From Streptomyces sp. NBC_01260 (GTDB taxonomy: Bacteria; Actinomycetota; Actinomycetes; Streptomycetales; Streptomycetaceae): a stretch of DNA of 64,000 nt. The stretch is from positions 4,216,001 through 4,280,000 of the forward strand of contig NZ_CP108464.1 in NCBI RefSeq assembly GCF_036226405.1, written 5' to 3'. A model generated the notes under the pieces. The model was not told the DNA's origin, made no database searches, and saw nothing but the letters and a program-made list of their open reading frames with translations. The translations under genes and the position numbers were made by a program. This document shows positions 26,059 through 34,474 of the stretch, in pieces; the first letter of the stretch is position 1; each line of letters opens with the position of its first letter.

Positions 26059-28161
26059 CTACGACACCGGCGTACCGTTCCGGGACGGGGCCGGTACCTC
26101 GTTCAGGCGTACGTCCGCGAGGCCCAGCTCCCGCGCGTGGTCCAGGAGCCGGCGGACCTGGTCCGCCCCCGCACCCCCCACCCCCGGCGCGGCCATCATC
26201 CGCATCAGCAGCGCCGACACCGTCAGGTTCTGCACATCACCCGACGACACCGACCCCAGCACCCGCGTCAGATCGTCCGTGAACGACGAGGTGCCGTTCA
26301 GCCACGGCCCCGCGAGCGCCTGCGCCGTGTCCGAGTTCCCGACGAAGCCGTCGAGGCTCTTGCCCATGGAGATGGACGAGACCAGCCGGTCGAAGAAGAC
26401 CGACTCCCCGCCGACGATGTCGATGTCGGCGTTCTCCAGCCCGGCGGACACGATCGTCGCCTGCGCCTCGGCGACCTGCCGCTGCACATCCAGCCCGGCG
26501 AGCCGGATCTCCTTCTCCGCCTCCAGCCGCAGCCGGTACTCCTCGTGGCCGCGCGAGGCGTCGTCCAGGGCGGCCATCGCGGCCGCCTTGTCGGTGAGCC
26601 CCGCCGCCTCGGCCTTCAGCTTCTCGCCGATCATCGCCGCGTCGGCCGTCGCCTGGGCCTGTGTACCCTCCGCCGCCGCCAGCGCCTTCAGCCTGGAGCC
26701 CTCCGCCTCGGCCCTGAGCCGGGCGGACGTCGCCTCGGCCTCGGCCAGGCCGGTCTTCTCGATGACCTCGGCCGCCGCGTCCCGTACCTGCACCTCCGCG
26801 AGGCCGGCCGCGGCCGACTCCGCCTGGACGCCCTCGGCCAGCCGCAGCTTCGCGCGGGCGTCCAGGTCCGCGGTCTTCAGCCGGGCCTCGGCGAGCGTGA
26901 GCTGCTCGGCCGCCCGGTGGGTGGCCGAGGCCTCGGCGGCCTCCGCGGCCTTGATGTCCTTGACCAGCTGCTCCTGGGCCTCCGCCTCGGCGGCGATGAT
27001 CACCGACTTGCGGGTGCGCTCGGACTCCTCGACCGACCGCAGCGTCTTGATGGACTCCTCCTGCTCGGCGACCGTACGGTCGACCGCGATCCGTTCCCGG
27101 ATCACATCGGCGACCTCGCGGCGCTCGGCCTCGACCTCCTTCGTCGCGGCGATCCGGTTGAGCTCGGTCTGCCGCTCGCGCCCGATGACCTCGATCATCC
27201 GGTCCTTCTCGATGCGCTCGTTCTCCACCGCGATGACGCGCTCGCGGTTCTTCTGCGCGACCGCGATCTCCCGCGCCTGGTTCTCCCGCTGGATGCCGAG
27301 CTGCTCCTCGGTCCGGATGAACGCCCCCTGCGCACCCAGGCGTTCCTCCTCCTGGACCCGGGCGGTCGCCGCCTCCTCGCGGGCGCGCAGCGTCTCGACC
27401 TCGCGGCGCTGCTTGATCTCGGCCTCGGCCTGCCGGCGTTCCAGCTCCAGAATGGTCTCCCGGGCGTCGACGTCCTGCCGGGTGATCTCCTTCTGCTCGG
27501 TGCGCTGGAACTCGTTGGTCCGCACGTGCTCGATCGCGGTCAGCTCGGTGATCTTCCGAATGCCCTGTGCGTCAAGGATGTTGGCGCCGTCCAGCTGCAC
27601 CATCGGCGTCTGCTCGAGGAAGTCGATCGCGGCGTCGTCCAGGTGGTAGCCGTTCAGATCGGTGCCGATGACGCGGATGATCCGGTCCCGGAACTCCTCG
27701 CGCTTGGTGTACAGGTCGACGAAGTCCAGCTGCTTGCCGACGGTCTTGAGCGCCTCGGAGAACTTCGCGGCGAAGAACTCCTGGATCGCCACCTTGTCGC
27801 TGGCCCGTTCCGTCCCGATGGCCTGGGCGACCTTGATGACGTCCTCGACGGTCTTGTTGACCCGTACGAAGAACGTGATGTGGATATCGGCGCGGATGTT
27901 GTCCTGGCAGATCAGCCCCTCGCGCCCGGTGCGCCGGATCTCGATGGTCTTCACCGAGATGTCCATCGATTCGGCCTTGTGCAGCACCGGCAGGACGACG
28001 GCACCGGTGAAGGTCACATCGACCTTCTTGGTCTTGGAGATGATCAGGGCCTTGCCCTGCTCCACCTTGCGGAAGAGCCGGGTGACGATCAGCAGCAGGG
28101 CGATCGCGATGAGCAGGACCACGGCGATGAGCAGGCCGAGGCCCAAGGAGATGGCTTCCAT
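26059..28161 (-). CDS. Flotillin-family SPFH protein, YqiK-like
   Basis: 700 residues. One N-terminal membrane helix (ISLGLGLLIAVVLLIAIALLLIVTRLF), an SPFH/band-7 domain (about 35-210: KVEQGKALIISKTKKVDV, MDISVKTIEIRRTGREGL, CQDNIRADIHITFFVRV), then about 400 residues of charged coiled coil rich in A-E-A-E-A repeats and a C-terminal oligomerisation segment (MGKSLDGFVG). The length and the neighbouring OB-fold gene match E. coli YqiK/YqiJ rather than short FloA proteins. It forms ring- or cage-like assemblies on the membrane. The upstream YqiJ-like gene is 120 bp away on the same strand. Confidence 0.9.
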   Translation of the reverse strand: MEAISLGLGLLIAVVLLIAIALLLIVTRLFRKVEQGKALIISKTKKVDVTFTGAVVLPVLHKAESMDISVKTIEIRRTGREGLICQDNIRADIHITFFVRVNKTVEDVIKVAQAIGTERASDKVAIQEFFAAKFSEALKTVGKQLDFVDLYTKREEFRDRIIRVIGTDLNGYHLDDAAIDFLEQTPMVQLDGANILDAQGIRKITELTAIEHVRTNEFQRTEQKEITRQDVDARETILELERRQAEAEIKQRREVETLRAREEAATARVQEEERLGAQGAFIRTEEQLGIQRENQAREIAVAQKNRERVIAVENERIEKDRMIEVIGRERQTELNRIAATKEVEAERREVADVIRERIAVDRTVAEQEESIKTLRSVEESERTRKSVIIAAEAEAQEQLVKDIKAAEAAEASATHRAAEQLTLAEARLKTADLDARAKLRLAEGVQAESAAAGLAEVQVRDAAAEVIEKTGLAEAEATSARLRAEAEGSRLKALAAAEGTQAQATADAAMIGEKLKAEAAGLTDKAAAMAALDDASRGHEEYRLRLEAEKEIRLAGLDVQRQVAEAQATIVSAGLENADIDIVGGESVFFDRLVSSISMGKSLDGFVGNSDTAQALAGPWLNGTSSFTDDLTRVLGSVSSGDVQNLTVSALLMRMMAAPGVGGAGADQVRRLLDHARELGLADVRLNEVPAPSRNGTPVS

Positions 28162-28281
28162 GACAGTCCTTGGCGGCTGGTGGTACGGAGAATGAGAGGT
28201 GGAGGGGCACGGCTCGCTGTCCGGGCGTGGCGGTGCGGACCGGTGCCGCGCGCGGCGGTGCGGTGCGGGTGGGCGCGGGGC

Positions 28282-28941
28282 TCAGGCGGTGTGGCCGGGG
28301 GCCGCACGCCGGTGCGTGGGCAGCGGCTGCGGCGGTCCCGGGTCGAGCGCCTTGTCGTACGGCGAGACCCAGAAGAACTCGCCCGCGGCGTCGTACGCGT
28401 ACAGCAGCCCCGAACTCCCCGAGGTCAGCTCCGCGTCGTGCGGCCGCAACTGCCGCACCTGGACGATCGCGGTGGACCCGTCGGCCGCGGCGACCTCGGC
28501 CTGGCCGAGGTCCGAACCGACCGAGCCGGTACGGACCGTGCAGACCCGGCCCAGGAAGTCCTGGCGCGATGGCGGGGGCTGGTCCGGGAAGAAGCGGCGG
28601 AAGTGGTGCACGAGCACCCGCACCACGGCCCAGGCGATCAGCAGCGCGCCGACGAGGACGCCGACGGCGAGCGCGGCCCGGGTGGTACCGGTGGTGGCGG
28701 TGCGGTGCAGCAGGACCGAACCGGTCAGGGACGTGAACCAGGCGACGGCCACCATCACGGATACCGAGACGGTGACCGGCACACCGCCGACCCCGGCCAG
28801 ATCGGCGTCGAGGTCCGCGTCGAACGCGTGGTGGTCGGCCGCGCCGACCAGGACGAGCAGCCAGAAGGCGATCACGACGACGAGCGCCGCGGCGAAGAGA
28901 ACGGCCGGGAAGGACAACGTCGCTGTCAGGAACTCCCGCAT
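28282..28941 (-). CDS. YqiJ-like OB-fold membrane protein
   Basis: A 219-residue protein. Three membrane helices (FPAVLFAAALVVVIAFWLL; TVSVSVMVAVAWFTSLTGS; LAVGVLVGALLIAWAVVRVL) are followed by a soluble OB-fold-like domain (about 125-200: RQDFLGRVCTVRTGSVGSDL, AIVQVRQLRPHD). It is related to NfeD, the usual genetic partner of flotillins. ATG at 28941; the in-frame extension upstream runs into the palindrome region and is not coding. It is the first gene of the yqiJ-flotillin-ATPase-channel block. Confidence 0.8.
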   Translation of the reverse strand: MREFLTATLSFPAVLFAAALVVVIAFWLLVLVGAADHHAFDADLDADLAGVGGVPVTVSVSVMVAVAWFTSLTGSVLLHRTATTGTTRAALAVGVLVGALLIAWAVVRVLVHHFRRFFPDQPPPSRQDFLGRVCTVRTGSVGSDLGQAEVAAADGSTAIVQVRQLRPHDAELTSGSSGLLYAYDAAGEFFWVSPYDKALDPGPPQPLPTHRRAAPGHTA

Positions 28942-29010
28942 CGGTCCCACCCCCTGCCGTCGCGCCGGCACGACGTGCCGGCGTCTGCGCGTGGTCCGGC
29001 GTGACCCAGG

Positions 29011-29043
29011 TGCTGCGGTACCGCCGTCAGCGGTACCGCAGCA
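29011..29043. promoter_or_regulatory. Double palindrome GCGGTACCGC in the yqiJ/pucR divergent region
   Basis: Two copies of the self-complementary 10-mer GCGGTACCGC (29015-29024 and 29030-29039) are embedded in a perfect 14-bp inverted repeat with a 5-base loop. No gene ends here (the flanking genes diverge), so a terminator is unlikely. An operator for two dimers, or a 5'-UTR hairpin for the yqiJ-like gene, fits better. The regulator could be the PucR-type protein encoded next to it. Confidence 0.6.
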
Positions 29044-29053
29044 GCCGGATCGT

Positions 29054-29098
29054 CCCCCGTCCCCCCGTTGCACCCCCGTGTTTCCCCCGTGGTCCCCC
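29054..29098 (-). other. Candidate G-quadruplex: five tracts of five or six G on the minus strand
   Basis: Five C tracts of length 5-6 start at 29054, 29061, 29073, 29084 and 29094. Read on the minus strand they give G5 and G6 runs separated by loops of 2-6 bases, a textbook intramolecular quadruplex pattern with about 10-bp periodicity. It lies 113-157 bp upstream of the yqiJ-like start and on the side that would be its non-template strand. Confidence 0.6.
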
Positions 29099-29248
29099 GG
29101 TTGGTGCTGACCGGATCGTGTCATCCGGGGCCGGGCCGTCGCACTGCCGGAATACGGCAATCTTTCTCCACCCTCGATGCCGGGCACCGGCACTGGGCCG
29201 TAAGCGTTGTGTAAATATCAGTAACGAAGCAGAACTGGGGGCGTACGC

Positions 29249-30334
29249 GTGCCGGAGCCGGAGATTCCCGACAGCTTTCTCGAGGGCTACGCCCGCGTAC
29301 TGGGGGAGGTCGCCGTCACCGGACGCCGGCTCACCCGGGAGGAGGTGGAGACCCGCCGCGCCCTGGGCAGGCAGGCCGCCGAGGCCGGACACCAGCTGCG
29401 CGCCCTGGTCCGTATGCACCTGGCCGAGACCCGTACCTCCTGGCCGGCCGCCGCCCCCGGCGCCACGACGGCCGCCGTGGCCGCGGTCGCCGAGAGCGTG
29501 CTGGCCGCGGCGGAGCAGGCGGTCGACGCGTTCGCCGAGGGCTTCGAGCGGGCGCAGCGGCTCACCGTGCGGCGGGAGGAGGCGGCCCGCCGGGAGTTCA
29601 TCGACGACCTGCTGTACGGGCGCAGCGACCTGGGCCGGCTCGCCGAGCGGGCCACGCGCTTCGGGCTGCGGCTCTCCCGCGCCCATGCGGTGGCGGTGGC
29701 GGCGGGCCCCGAGGCGTACACCGAGACGGATGCCGTGCCCAGGCATGTGGAGTCGGCGCTGCTGGCCCGGTTCGGCGGCCGGAAGATCCTCATCACGACG
29801 AAGGACGGGCGGCTGATCTGTATCGCGCCCGGCAGTCAGCCCGACGTCCTGAGGTACTTCGCCAAGCAGGCGCACGCGGCGACGGACGGCGGCCGGGTCG
29901 CCGTCGGCCGCGCCCACCGGGGCCCGGGCGGTGTCGTCCAGTCGTACGACGAGGCGCTCGACGCGCTCGATCTGGCCGACCGGATGGGCCTGGACGATCC
30001 GGTGCTGTACTCCGCCGACCTGCTGGTCTACCCGGTGCTGACCCGGGACCGGCAGGCGATGTCCGATCTGGTGCGCAGCGAGCTGGGCCCGCTCCAGCAG
30101 GCGCGGGGTGGTGCGGAACCGCTGCTCAAGACGCTGTCCGTGTACTTCGAGTCGGGCTGTGTCGCGGCCGAGACGGCCCGCCGGCTGGCGCTGAGCGTGC
30201 GCGCCCTCACCTACCGGCTGGAGCGGATCCACCAGCTGACCGGCTCCGACCCCTCCGACCCGATGCACCGCTACACGCTGCAGACGGCGGTGATCGGGGC
30301 CCGGCTGCTGGACTGGCCGGCGAAGGAGGTGTGA
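29249..30334 (+). CDS. PucR-family transcription regulator (CdaR-like C-terminal HTH)
   Basis: 361 residues, GTG start. A variable N-terminal helical part (1-110) is followed by a GGDEF-like middle region (about 125-270: RREFIDDLLYGRSDLGRLAE, HAVAVAAGP) and the PucR C-terminal helix-turn-helix (about 285-350: LLKTLSVYFESGCVAAETAR, LALSVRALTYRLERIHQLTG). PucR-type proteins act as activators or repressors of catabolic and stress genes. It diverges from the yqiJ-flotillin block and is upstream of the MFS gene, either of which may be its target. Confidence 0.85.
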   Translation: MPEPEIPDSFLEGYARVLGEVAVTGRRLTREEVETRRALGRQAAEAGHQLRALVRMHLAETRTSWPAAAPGATTAAVAAVAESVLAAAEQAVDAFAEGFERAQRLTVRREEAARREFIDDLLYGRSDLGRLAERATRFGLRLSRAHAVAVAAGPEAYTETDAVPRHVESALLARFGGRKILITTKDGRLICIAPGSQPDVLRYFAKQAHAATDGGRVAVGRAHRGPGGVVQSYDEALDALDLADRMGLDDPVLYSADLLVYPVLTRDRQAMSDLVRSELGPLQQARGGAEPLLKTLSVYFESGCVAAETARRLALSVRALTYRLERIHQLTGSDPSDPMHRYTLQTAVIGARLLDWPAKEV

Positions 30335-30481
30335 GCCGCCCACCTGCCGATCTCCCGGTTCTGCCGGGTCCCGGCAGGACCGTGCCCCGGCGACGCTCCC
30401 CGCATGCGGGCAGGCCCACCTCCACCTAGCGTGATCAGTCGGGGGATTCTGGCGGTGTGCGCAACGAGGGAGATCCACACC

Positions 30482-31978
30482 ATGGCCCGACACGCGCGTC
30501 AGCCAAGGAAATCGGCCGAGAGCGGGGAGGGGCGCGGTCCGTCGCACCGTTGGTGGGTGCTGGCGGTGATCGGGCTCGCCCAGCTGATGGTGGTGCTGGA
30601 CGCGACGATCGTGAACATCGCGCTGCCCTCCGCCCAGCAGGACCTCGGCTTCAGCGACGGGAACCGCCAGTGGATCGTGACGGCGTACGCCCTCGCCTTC
30701 GGCTCGCTGCTGCTGCTCGGCGGCCGCATCGCCGACCTGGTCGGCCGCCGGGTGGTGTTCCTGACCGGGCTGGTCGGCTTCGCGGTGGCCTCGGCGATCG
30801 GTGGTGCCGCCCCGAGCTTCGAGGTCCTGGTGCTGGCCCGCACCCTCCAGGGCATGTTCGGCGCGCTGCTGGCCCCGGCCGCGCTCTCCCTGCTCACCAC
30901 GACGTTCACCGTCCCGAAGGAACGGGCGAAGGCCTTCGGCATCTACGGGGCCATCGCGGGCACGGGCGGCGCGGTGGGGCTGCTGCTCGGCGGGGTGCTC
31001 ACCGAGTACCTGGACTGGCGCTGGTGCCTGTACGTGAACCTGCTGTTCGCGCTCGTCGCCTTCGTCGGCGGCTGGCGCCTGCTCACCGCGGGTGCGCCCA
31101 CCGACCGCCCGAAGCTCGACATCCCGGGGACCGTGCTGGTCTCGGCCGGGCTCTTCTGCATCGTGTTCGGGTTCTCCAGGGCCGAGACGCATCCGTGGAG
31201 CTCACCCGACACCTGGGCATTCCTGCTGGCCGGGGTGGTGCTCGTGGCGGCGTTCGTGTGGTGGCAGACCAGGGCCGCGCATCCGCTGCTGCCGATGCGG
31301 GTGGTGCTCGACCGGGACCGGGCCGCGTCGTACCTCGCGATGTTCATCTCCGGCGGCGGCCTGTTCGGGGTGTTCCTGTTCCTCACGTACTTCCTGCAGA
31401 AGAGCCTGTTCTACTCGCCGGTCAGTACCGGTCTGGCGTTCCTGCCGATGATCGCCGTGATGATCGTGACGTCCGTGACGACGACCAACGTCCTGGTGCC
31501 GAGGGTCGGCGCCAAACCGATCGTGCCGCTCGGCATGGGTATCGCGGCGGGCGGCATGGTGTGGCTGACCACCCTGGACCTGAACAGCACCTATTTCGCC
31601 CATGTGCTGCCCCCGCTGGTCTGCCTGGGGCTCGGACTGGGCATGATCTTCGCCACGGCGATGAACCTGGCCACCGCCGGGGTCTCCGCCCGGGACGCCG
31701 GAGTGGCCTCGGCGATGGTCAACACCAGCCAGCAGGTGGGCGGCTCCATCGGTACGGCGCTGCTGAACACCCTCGCCACCAGCGCGGCCGCCGACTACCT
31801 GGCCGGCCGCCGCCCGACCCCGGCCGCCGTCGCCCAGGCCCAGCTGGAGAGCTACTCCACCGCGTACTGGTGGTCCGCGGGCTTCTTCGCCGTCGGACTG
31901 CTGCTCACGGTGACCCTCTACCGGCGGGGCGTGCCGCAGTCCCACCTGGTGGACGAGCCCGCACCCGTACGGGCCTGA
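30482..31978 (+). CDS. DHA2-family MFS drug exporter
   Basis: A 498-residue protein with 14 predicted helices. LAQLMVVLDATIVNIALPSA is the DHA2 motif D region, GGRIADLVGRRVVF is motif A, and [28 protein letters not shown] is the antiporter motif C region. It is a proton-coupled exporter in the membrane, probably for a small organic molecule. ATG at 30482. It lies 147 bp after the PucR gene on the same strand, so local control is possible. Confidence 0.92.
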   Translation: MARHARQPRKSAESGEGRGPSHRWWVLAVIGLAQLMVVLDATIVNIALPSAQQDLGFSDGNRQWIVTAYALAFGSLLLLGGRIADLVGRRVVFLTGLVGFAVASAIGGAAPSFEVLVLARTLQGMFGALLAPAALSLLTTTFTVPKERAKAFGIYGAIAGTGGAVGLLLGGVLTEYLDWRWCLYVNLLFALVAFVGGWRLLTAGAPTDRPKLDIPGTVLVSAGLFCIVFGFSRAETHPWSSPDTWAFLLAGVVLVAAFVWWQTRAAHPLLPMRVVLDRDRAASYLAMFISGGGLFGVFLFLTYFLQKSLFYSPVSTGLAFLPMIAVMIVTSVTTTNVLVPRVGAKPIVPLGMGIAAGGMVWLTTLDLNSTYFAHVLPPLVCLGLGLGMIFATAMNLATAGVSARDAGVASAMVNTSQQVGGSIGTALLNTLATSAAADYLAGRRPTPAAVAQAQLESYSTAYWWSAGFFAVGLLLTVTLYRRGVPQSHLVDEPAPVRA

Positions 31979-31986
31979 CCCCGGCC

Positions 31987-32022
31987 CTCAGCGGTCGCTG
32001 CCCGCTCTCAGCGGTCGCTGCC
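31987..32022. repeat. 20-bp-period direct duplication at the end of the oxidoreductase gene
   Basis: CTCAGCGGTCGCTGCC occurs at 31987-32002 and again at 32007-32022. The second copy contains the stop codon of the minus-strand gene at 32008; the first copy, just beyond the stop, would encode a second in-frame-like stop. It is a small recent tandem duplication. Confidence 0.9.
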
Positions 32023-32535
32023 GGCGGTCCGGACGCCCTCCGTGAGCCGTACGAACGCGATGGACTCGCCCACGGCCCGGTAGCCCTCCGCGCTGCCGTC
32101 GACCGCGAACCCCAGGTACGAGCAGAGCCGCCGCGCGATCCGGGGGTGCCGGGGCGCGTACCGCACCATCAGCTCGCCGCCCTCCTCGGCCGGCAGATCG
32201 GCCGCCGTCACCGCGTGGAACCGGCGGCCGACCTGCACGGTGGCCTGCGGCGTACGTTTCAGATTGGCGTACCAGTCGGCGGCGGGCCCGAATCCGGACG
32301 CCACCGTCCAGCTCCGCCGGCCGTCCACCGTCGCGGACTCGACGACCTCGACGGCGGTCCGGCGCGGCTGTCCCGAGGTGCGCCCGGTGTGGACGAGGAG
32401 CAGCAGGCGCCCCCGGAACAGTGGTCCGAGCCCGACCCGGAACATATGGACGGGCAGCCGGACGGCGGTACGCCGCCAGCCGGTCGGAGGGGCCGGGTGC
32501 CGGGGTTCGGGCGAAGCTTCGGATTGATGCGTCAC
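32008..32535 (-). CDS. Deazaflavin (F420)-dependent nitroreductase-family protein
   Basis: A 175-residue split-barrel protein. It contains LLLVHTGRTSGQPRRTAVEV and SGFGPAADWYANLKRTPQATVQVG, the signatures of the DDN/deazaflavin-dependent nitroreductase family, in which WY and the following Asn-Leu region bind F420 or a related flavin. The GTG at 32535 starts right at the edge of a GTGCAA-TTGCAC dyad. It diverges from a MarR gene, a typical pairing for a redox or quinone-stress response. Confidence 0.8.
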   Translation of the reverse strand: MTHQSEASPEPRHPAPPTGWRRTAVRLPVHMFRVGLGPLFRGRLLLLVHTGRTSGQPRRTAVEVVESATVDGRRSWTVASGFGPAADWYANLKRTPQATVQVGRRFHAVTAADLPAEEGGELMVRYAPRHPRIARRLCSYLGFAVDGSAEGYRAVGESIAFVRLTEGVRTAGSDR

Positions 32536-32536
32536 G

Positions 32537-32551
32537 GTGCAAACGTTGCAC
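32537..32551. promoter_or_regulatory. Probable MarR operator GTGCAA-N3-TTGCAC
   Basis: A perfect 6-bp inverted repeat with a 3-bp centre (ACG), placed against the start codon of the oxidoreductase gene and in the divergent gap to the MarR gene at 32667. The size and position suit a MarR dimer controlling both genes. Confidence 0.55.
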
Positions 32552-32666
32552 AATCCAAAGATGTGCGCCACCGTCGCACGCCGTGGGCCGGGGGGCCGGT
32601 ACGACACCTTTCGGTCACGGTCCGGCCCGGGTGCGAGTACGGCCGTCCGGCACGGTACAAAGGGGC

Positions 32667-33218
32667 ATGGCCGCGCACGAACAGGCATCTGAGGAACGAC
32701 CGTCCGCCCCGCGCCGGGACGACGTCGATGCGGTGACGCGGGCGGTGCTGACGGCGTCGAGACTGCTGGTGGCCGTCTCCGCGCGGTCGCTGGCGGCGTT
32801 CGAGGACCGGGTGACGCTGCCGCAGTTCCGGCTGCTCGTGGTCCTGGCCACGCACGGGGACGCCAAGCTGGTCTCACTGGCCGAGCGGCTGGGCGTCAAT
32901 CCGTCGACCGCCATGCGCATGCTGGACCGGCTGATCGTCGCCGGTCTCGCCGAACGGCAGGTCAACCCGGCCAACCGCCGCGAGACGGCGCTGCGGGTGA
33001 CCCCGGAGGGGCTCCAGCTGGTCGAGGACGTCACGGCCGGCCGCCGCCGGGAGATCGCCTCGATCGTCGAACGCCTCGCGCCGGAGCAGCGGTCCGCGCT
33101 GATCGAGGCGCTGACGGCGTTCACCGCGGCGGGCGGCGAGCCGGCCGTGTCCGGGGGCGGCGCGGACGCGTACCCCCTGGGCTGGGTGCCCGACCTCCCC
33201 GCCGCCCCGGACGGCTGA
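32667..33218 (+). CDS. MarR-family transcription regulator
   Basis: A 183-residue winged-helix regulator. VTLPQFRLLVVLATHGDAKL, SLAERLGVNPSTAMRMLDRL (recognition helix) and ERQVNPANRRETALRVTPEG (wing) are in family order. Helical dimerisation segments flank them. ATG at 32667 after AAAGGGG. It diverges from the F420-type oxidoreductase, whose promoter carries a fitting dyad. Confidence 0.93.
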   Translation: MAAHEQASEERPSAPRRDDVDAVTRAVLTASRLLVAVSARSLAAFEDRVTLPQFRLLVVLATHGDAKLVSLAERLGVNPSTAMRMLDRLIVAGLAERQVNPANRRETALRVTPEGLQLVEDVTAGRRREIASIVERLAPEQRSALIEALTAFTAAGGEPAVSGGGADAYPLGWVPDLPAAPDG

Positions 33219-33221
33219 CGT

Positions 33222-34472
33222 TCAGTCGGCGGTCGGAGCCAGCTCCTCCCGCGGCACGGTCACCCGGGCGGCGGGAGCCGCGCCGCTGCCGGCCCCGGGA
33301 GCCGTGCCGCCGTCCTTGCCGCGCCACTTCTGGATCAGTTCGACGGCGGGCTGGGTCCAGCGCGCGGTGAGCGGGCCGACGATGACCAGGATCAGGACGT
33401 ACGCGGTGGCGATGGGGCCGATGCGCGGCTCGGTCGCCACGGCCAGACCGGCGATGACGATGGAGAACTCGCCGCGGGCGACGAGCGTGCCGCCCGCCCG
33501 CCAGCGCCCACGCGATCCGATACCGGCCCGCCGGGCCGCGTACCAGCCGGTGGCGATCTTGGTGAAGACGGTGACGACGGCCAGCAGCGCGGCCGGGAGC
33601 AGCACCGGCGGGATCTCCGCGGGATTGGTGGAGAGCCCGAAGAACACGAAGAAGACGGCGGCGAAGAGATCCCGCAACGGGGTCAGCAGCTTGCGCGCGC
33701 CCTCCGCGACCTCTCCGGAGAGCGCGATGCCGACGAGGAACGCCCCGACGGCCGCCGAGACCTGAAGCTGCTGGGCCACCCCGGCGACCAGGACGGTCAG
33801 CCCGAGCACGACGAGCAGCAGCATCTCGGGATTGTCGGAGGACACGGCCCGGCTGATCAGCCGCCCGTGCCGCAGCGCGAGATAGAGCACGAACCCGACG
33901 GTGCCGAGCGCGACGAGCAGCGCGATGCTCCCCCCGGCGAAGCCCACGCCCGCGAGCATCGCGGTGAGCAGCGGCAGATAGACGGCCATCGACAGGTCCT
34001 CGATGACCAGCACCCCGAGGATGACGGGCGTCTCCCGGTTGCCGAGCCGCCCCAGATCGGCGAGGACCTTGGCGATCACCCCGGACGAAGAGATCCAGGT
34101 GACCCCGGCCAGCGCCACGGCGCCCACGGGCCCCCACCCGAGCAGCAGCGCGGCGACGGCGCCGGGGGTGGCATTGAGTACGAAGTCCACGGCCCCGGAC
34201 GGATATTGCGTCTTCAGACTGGTGACGAGCTCACTGGCGCTGTACTCCAGCCCCAGCAGGAGCAGCAGCAGGATGACACCGATCTCGGCGCCGACGGCGG
34301 TGAACTCCTCACTGGCCCCGAGCGGCAGCAGCCCGCCCTGGCCGAAGGCGAGTCCGGCCAGCAGATAGAGGGGGATCGGCGAGAGCCCTATTCGCCCGGC
34401 GAACCGCCCGATGATGCCCAGCCCCAGAATGACGGAGCCGAGCTCCACCAGCAGTGCGGTCGTGTCGTGCAC
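33222..34472 (-). CDS. CPA2-type cation/proton antiporter (KhtU/KefB-like)
   Basis: A 416-residue membrane protein with about 12 helices. It has GRIGLSPIPLYLLAGLAFG, LGLEYSASELVTSLKT, SSSGVIAKVLADLGRL and VLVIEDLSMAVYLPLL (the conserved Glu-Asp of CPA2 proteins), and LVARGEFSIVIAGLA near the end. A short cytoplasmic tail follows without the TrkA-N domain of KefB; the RCK part is instead supplied by the upstream gene, as in KhtTU. It probably exchanges K+ (or Na+) for H+. Confidence 0.9.
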   Translation of the reverse strand: MHDTTALLVELGSVILGLGIIGRFAGRIGLSPIPLYLLAGLAFGQGGLLPLGASEEFTAVGAEIGVILLLLLLGLEYSASELVTSLKTQYPSGAVDFVLNATPGAVAALLLGWGPVGAVALAGVTWISSSGVIAKVLADLGRLGNRETPVILGVLVIEDLSMAVYLPLLTAMLAGVGFAGGSIALLVALGTVGFVLYLALRHGRLISRAVSSDNPEMLLLVVLGLTVLVAGVAQQLQVSAAVGAFLVGIALSGEVAEGARKLLTPLRDLFAAVFFVFFGLSTNPAEIPPVLLPAALLAVVTVFTKIATGWYAARRAGIGSRGRWRAGGTLVARGEFSIVIAGLAVATEPRIGPIATAYVLILVIVGPLTARWTQPAVELIQKWRGKDGGTAPGAGSGAAPAARVTVPREELAPTAD

Positions 34473-34474
34473 GA

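Noticed and set aside
26137..29004. A 955-codon plus-strand open frame over the flotillin and YqiJ-like genes
   Set aside because: It spans two real minus-strand genes and the gap between them, and shows only Leu/Arg/Asp-rich low-complexity sequence.
29249..31978. PucR regulator plus MFS exporter as an antibiotic resistance island
   Set aside because: Composition and codon use match the neighbours, there are no mobile elements, and DHA2 exporters are common core genes.
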